From Massilia antarctica (GTDB lineage Bacteria > Pseudomonadota > Gammaproteobacteria > Burkholderiales > Burkholderiaceae_D), in assembly GCF_015689335.1 (NCBI RefSeq), contig NZ_CP065053.1, positions 4,340,001 to 4,404,000 on the forward strand: a stretch of 64,000 nt of DNA. The letters run 5' to 3'. A model generated the notes under the pieces. The model was given only the letters and a program-made list of their open reading frames with translations. It ran no database searches and was not told the DNA's origin. The position numbers and the translations under genes were made by a program. Below are positions 61,959 to 64,000 of this stretch, one piece after another. Positions within the stretch are counted from its first letter, which is position 1. Every line of letters starts with the position of its first letter.

Positions 61959-63288
61959 CCAGCCCCAGTTGACGCAGCACCCACTGCTGCACCATGTCCA
62001 GCTGCTCGGGCGACATGTCGTGGCCTTGCGCCGGGGCGATGGTCAGCTGTTTGGGGGCGGTGATCACGTTGTAGGCCGCAAAGGTCGAGGTGGGCGGGGT
62101 GATGACATCGTTATAACCCCAGAAGTAAAACCCCGGCACGCGCAGGCGCCGCGCGAAGTTCACGGTGTCGTAGTACGCGGTCGTCGCGGCCTTGGGCGCG
62201 ACCGGTGCGTCGGTGGGCGCGCCGTCGGGCCCCGGCCGGAACAGCCCGGGCCAGCCGCCGGCGCGCCCGCTCAGGTAGCCGGTGACGTCGCTCAAGCCTG
62301 GATTGTCGGCCACGAGGGCAGTCACGCGCGGCTCCAGTGCCGCAACCATGATGCTCAACATGCCACCCTGGCTGCCGCCCATGGCCAGCAACTGCTGCCT
62401 GTTCCACTTGGGATGGGTGGCCAGGTAATCGGCAGCGCGCAGCACGCCCAGGTTCACGCGCCGGAAATAATAGTTTTCGCGGTCGTCCAGGTTGATCCGG
62501 CTGTAACCGAACAGCGCACCGCCCGCCAGCGACTCGTAGACCTCGGGCGCCAGGTTGAGCGGAATGCCGTGGATGCCCACCTGCAGTGTCATCGCCCCTT
62601 TTTCGGCCAGGGCACGGGCTCCGGTCTGCGCCATGATGCCCGAGCCCGGCAGCTCCAGCACGGCGGGAAAAGGGCCGGCGCCGCGCGGTAGCGCCAGCAC
62701 GCCATAAAAGCGGCTGGTGACCCCGCTGCCGCCGACGTTGCGGAAACTGAGGTAGGACACCTCGATCTTGTCGTTCGACAGTTCCGGCGCCGGTGTGAGG
62801 CGGTATTCGGGCGGCACTTGCGCCAGCGCCGCTTTCTGGCGGGTCCAGAAGGCGTCGAAATCGGCCGGATTGGCCTGGGTCGGCACGATCTTGTCCGGCG
62901 CGAAGCCGAGCGTGGCCATGGCGGTCAGGCTCTGGCCGGCCACGTCGGCGCTGGCGATCAGGCGCATGAAGGCGGGCGTGGGCGGCGCCGGGACCGGCAG
63001 CACCAGCCCCTCGGCCGGCACCACGGCCGTGCGCTCGGGGCCTTCGAACATCTCGGGACCCAGGCGGTAGCGCAGGGTGACGCCGGCCGCCGGGTAGGGA
63101 TCGAGCGCGACGCTTACGCGCACCTTGGCCGGCGCGCCGAGGGGATAGGTCCAGTCGGCGCGGCCCGGTGTGAGCGTAAGCGCCGTGCCGGATGCGGCCG
63201 GCGGCAGGAAAACCGGCGCGCCCTGGGGGCAGGCGTTCCCGCAGGCGAGGGTCAGGACCAGCAAGGTGAGGGCGCAGGTCGGTTTCAT
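61951..63288 (-). CDS. Secreted acetyl-xylan esterase / cephalosporin deacetylase family hydrolase
   Basis: From ATG 63288 the 445-residue protein has an N-terminal signal peptide (MKPTCALTLLVLTLACGNAC), where LACGNAC might also be read as a lipobox-like site. A beta-sandwich region (25-140) comes next, then an AXE1-type alpha/beta hydrolase domain with the nucleophile in LAMGGSQGGMLSIMVAAL and the catalytic His in PAQGHDMSPEQL. It should deacetylate plant-polymer or sugar esters outside the cytoplasm. Convergent with nadR. Confidence 0.88.
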   Translation of the reverse strand: MKPTCALTLLVLTLACGNACPQGAPVFLPPAASGTALTLTPGRADWTYPLGAPAKVRVSVALDPYPAAGVTLRYRLGPEMFEGPERTAVVPAEGLVLPVPAPPTPAFMRLIASADVAGQSLTAMATLGFAPDKIVPTQANPADFDAFWTRQKAALAQVPPEYRLTPAPELSNDKIEVSYLSFRNVGGSGVTSRFYGVLALPRGAGPFPAVLELPGSGIMAQTGARALAEKGAMTLQVGIHGIPLNLAPEVYESLAGGALFGYSRINLDDRENYYFRRVNLGVLRAADYLATHPKWNRQQLLAMGGSQGGMLSIMVAALEPRVTALVADNPGLSDVTGYLSGRAGGWPGLFRPGPDGAPTDAPVAPKAATTAYYDTVNFARRLRVPGFYFWGYNDVITPPTSTFAAYNVITAPKQLTIAPAQGHDMSPEQLDMVQQWVLRQLGLAK

Positions 63289-63424
63289 CGGGTCGCGGCT
63301 TTCGTTGGCTGGCTGCCGCGCCCATTTCGTGCGGCAAGACGAGGCGAGTCTATCATTCGGCATTGTCGACTACACCACGCTGAATGCACAGGTGGCGGAT
63401 TCCGCTCGGCGTTGACTTAAACTT

Positions 63425-63450
63425 TTGGTATTCTTTGAGAACTATACCAA
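63425..63450 (+). promoter_or_regulatory. Dyad upstream of the hemerythrin gene
   Basis: TTGGTAT (63425-63431) and ATACCAA (63444-63450) are exact inverse complements around a 12-bp centre, ending 17 bp before the start codon. The position suits a repressor or redox-regulator site overlapping the promoter or 5' leader. Confidence 0.5.
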
Positions 63451-63467
63451 TAGTCTCGGGGGCGAAC

Positions 63468-63977
63468 ATGGAAATCGAAAGCATGCAAGACGATGCGGTT
63501 GACATATTGATTATCGAACACGAGGAGGTGACCGCCTTGTTCGAGCAGTTCCGCGGCCTGAGCGCGCGCTCGAAGGATAGCAAGAAACGCATCTCCGAGG
63601 ACATCTGCGCGGCCTTGAGCGTTCACGCGCTGCTCGAACAGGATATTTTTTACCCGGCCGCGAAGACCGCGCTCAAGGAGGCTGACCTGATTGCCGAGGC
63701 CATCGTCGAGCACGCCAGCGCGCTCGAACTGATGGAACGCATACGCCAGATGGAGCCGGAGAACGAATTGTTCGACGCCACGGTCAAAGTGCTGTGGGAC
63801 CAGGTGACACGGCACGCGCGCGAGGAAGAGGAAAAGATGTTCCCGCGCCTGCGCAAGAGCAAACTTGACCTGGTCGCGCTGGGCGCGCGCATGCTGGAGT
63901 ACCGCAGGGTGCTTGAAACGGGACCGGGGCGCATCCCCGCGCCGGCAGGGGCTGCGGGAGACCCTTCGCTCGCGTAG
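63468..63977 (+). CDS. Hemerythrin HHE-domain protein
   Basis: ATG 63468 gives a 169-residue four-helix protein with metal-ligand positions in DILIIEHEEVTALFEQFR, ALSVHALLEQDIFYP, AIVEHASALELMER and VTRHAREEEEKMFPRLR. Its di-iron site may bind O2 or NO. Solo HHE proteins often take part in oxygen or nitrosative-stress handling. The start is chosen on the family N-terminus and a GGGGG stretch upstream; an earlier in-frame ATG at 63384 lies ahead of the promoter dyad. Confidence 0.9.
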   Translation: MEIESMQDDAVDILIIEHEEVTALFEQFRGLSARSKDSKKRISEDICAALSVHALLEQDIFYPAAKTALKEADLIAEAIVEHASALELMERIRQMEPENELFDATVKVLWDQVTRHAREEEEKMFPRLRKSKLDLVALGARMLEYRRVLETGPGRIPAPAGAAGDPSLA

Positions 63978-64000
63978 GAGTTAGATGACAAAGCGTCATT

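Noticed and set aside
1..64000. CRISPR arrays, tRNA or rRNA genes
   Set aside because: No regularly spaced 25-40 bp repeats and no tRNA or rRNA landmarks were seen in reading the window; a covariance-model scan would be decisive.

Overview
The window is GC-rich chromosomal DNA with dense coding, third positions strongly biased to G/C, and gene content that points to a betaproteobacterium of the Oxalobacteraceae (Massilia, Duganella or Janthinobacterium type). The genus is an inference from protein style and gene combinations; there is no rRNA, tRNA or CRISPR array here to anchor it.

Region 1 (1-16.4 kb) is a type VI secretion system (T6SS). A divergent tssF fragment runs off the left edge. 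After an AT-richer gene for an unknown protein ending in a eukaryote-type CaaX box comes a forward run: tssA, tssB, tssC, hcp, tssE, a PAAR-like gene, vgrG, an FHA-domain gene, tssK, tssL with an OmpA domain, and tssM. A winged-helix regulator converges on the end of tssM. The CaaX gene and tssA are both preceded by copies of the same 28-bp block made of 9-bp CTAAT-type repeats.

Region 2 (16.4-31.5 kb) carries two tandem MalT/LuxR-type regulators, two small unknown genes, a paoABC-type molybdenum aldehyde oxidoreductase operon, a decayed universal-stress-protein/acetoacetyl-CoA-reductase chimera, an hsp20 gene, an RtcB-family gene and a branched-chain-amino-acid-type binding protein. The chimera and hsp20 each have an FNR/Anr-like box at a class II activator position.

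Region 3 (31.5-38.4 kb, minus strand) is a cyanophycin operon: isoaspartyl peptidase, a haem-oxygenase-like di-iron-type enzyme, a SAM methyltransferase with an NPPY motif, cyanophycinase and cyanophycin synthetase. The first gene and the last two make and degrade the Asp-Arg storage polymer. The redox enzyme and methyltransferase between them have no role in the known pathway and are the best lead for undescribed biochemistry.

Region 4 (38.4-42.9 kb) has a GAF-domain gene, a TetR/MFS divergent pair with two palindromic operators, ribB, a VOC-fold gene and a 45-residue small ORF. Region 5 (42.9-51.6 kb) is an accessory island bounded by two direct copies, about 95% identical, of the last ~422 bp of a diguanylate cyclase gene. 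Inside are fragments of three mobile elements, an AT-rich probable immunity gene, and a VgrG-Rhs polymorphic toxin gene whose VgrG part has two in-frame stop codons.

Region 6 (51.2-64 kb) has the intact diguanylate cyclase, RNA 2'-phosphotransferase KptA, and an NrtR-type Nudix regulator divergent from a seven-gene NAD salvage operon: pncA, pncB, nadE, nadM-Nudix, an ADP-ribosylglycohydrolase, pnuC and a NadR-like gene. The window ends with an acetylxylan-esterase-family lipoprotein or secreted hydrolase and a hemerythrin HHE protein.
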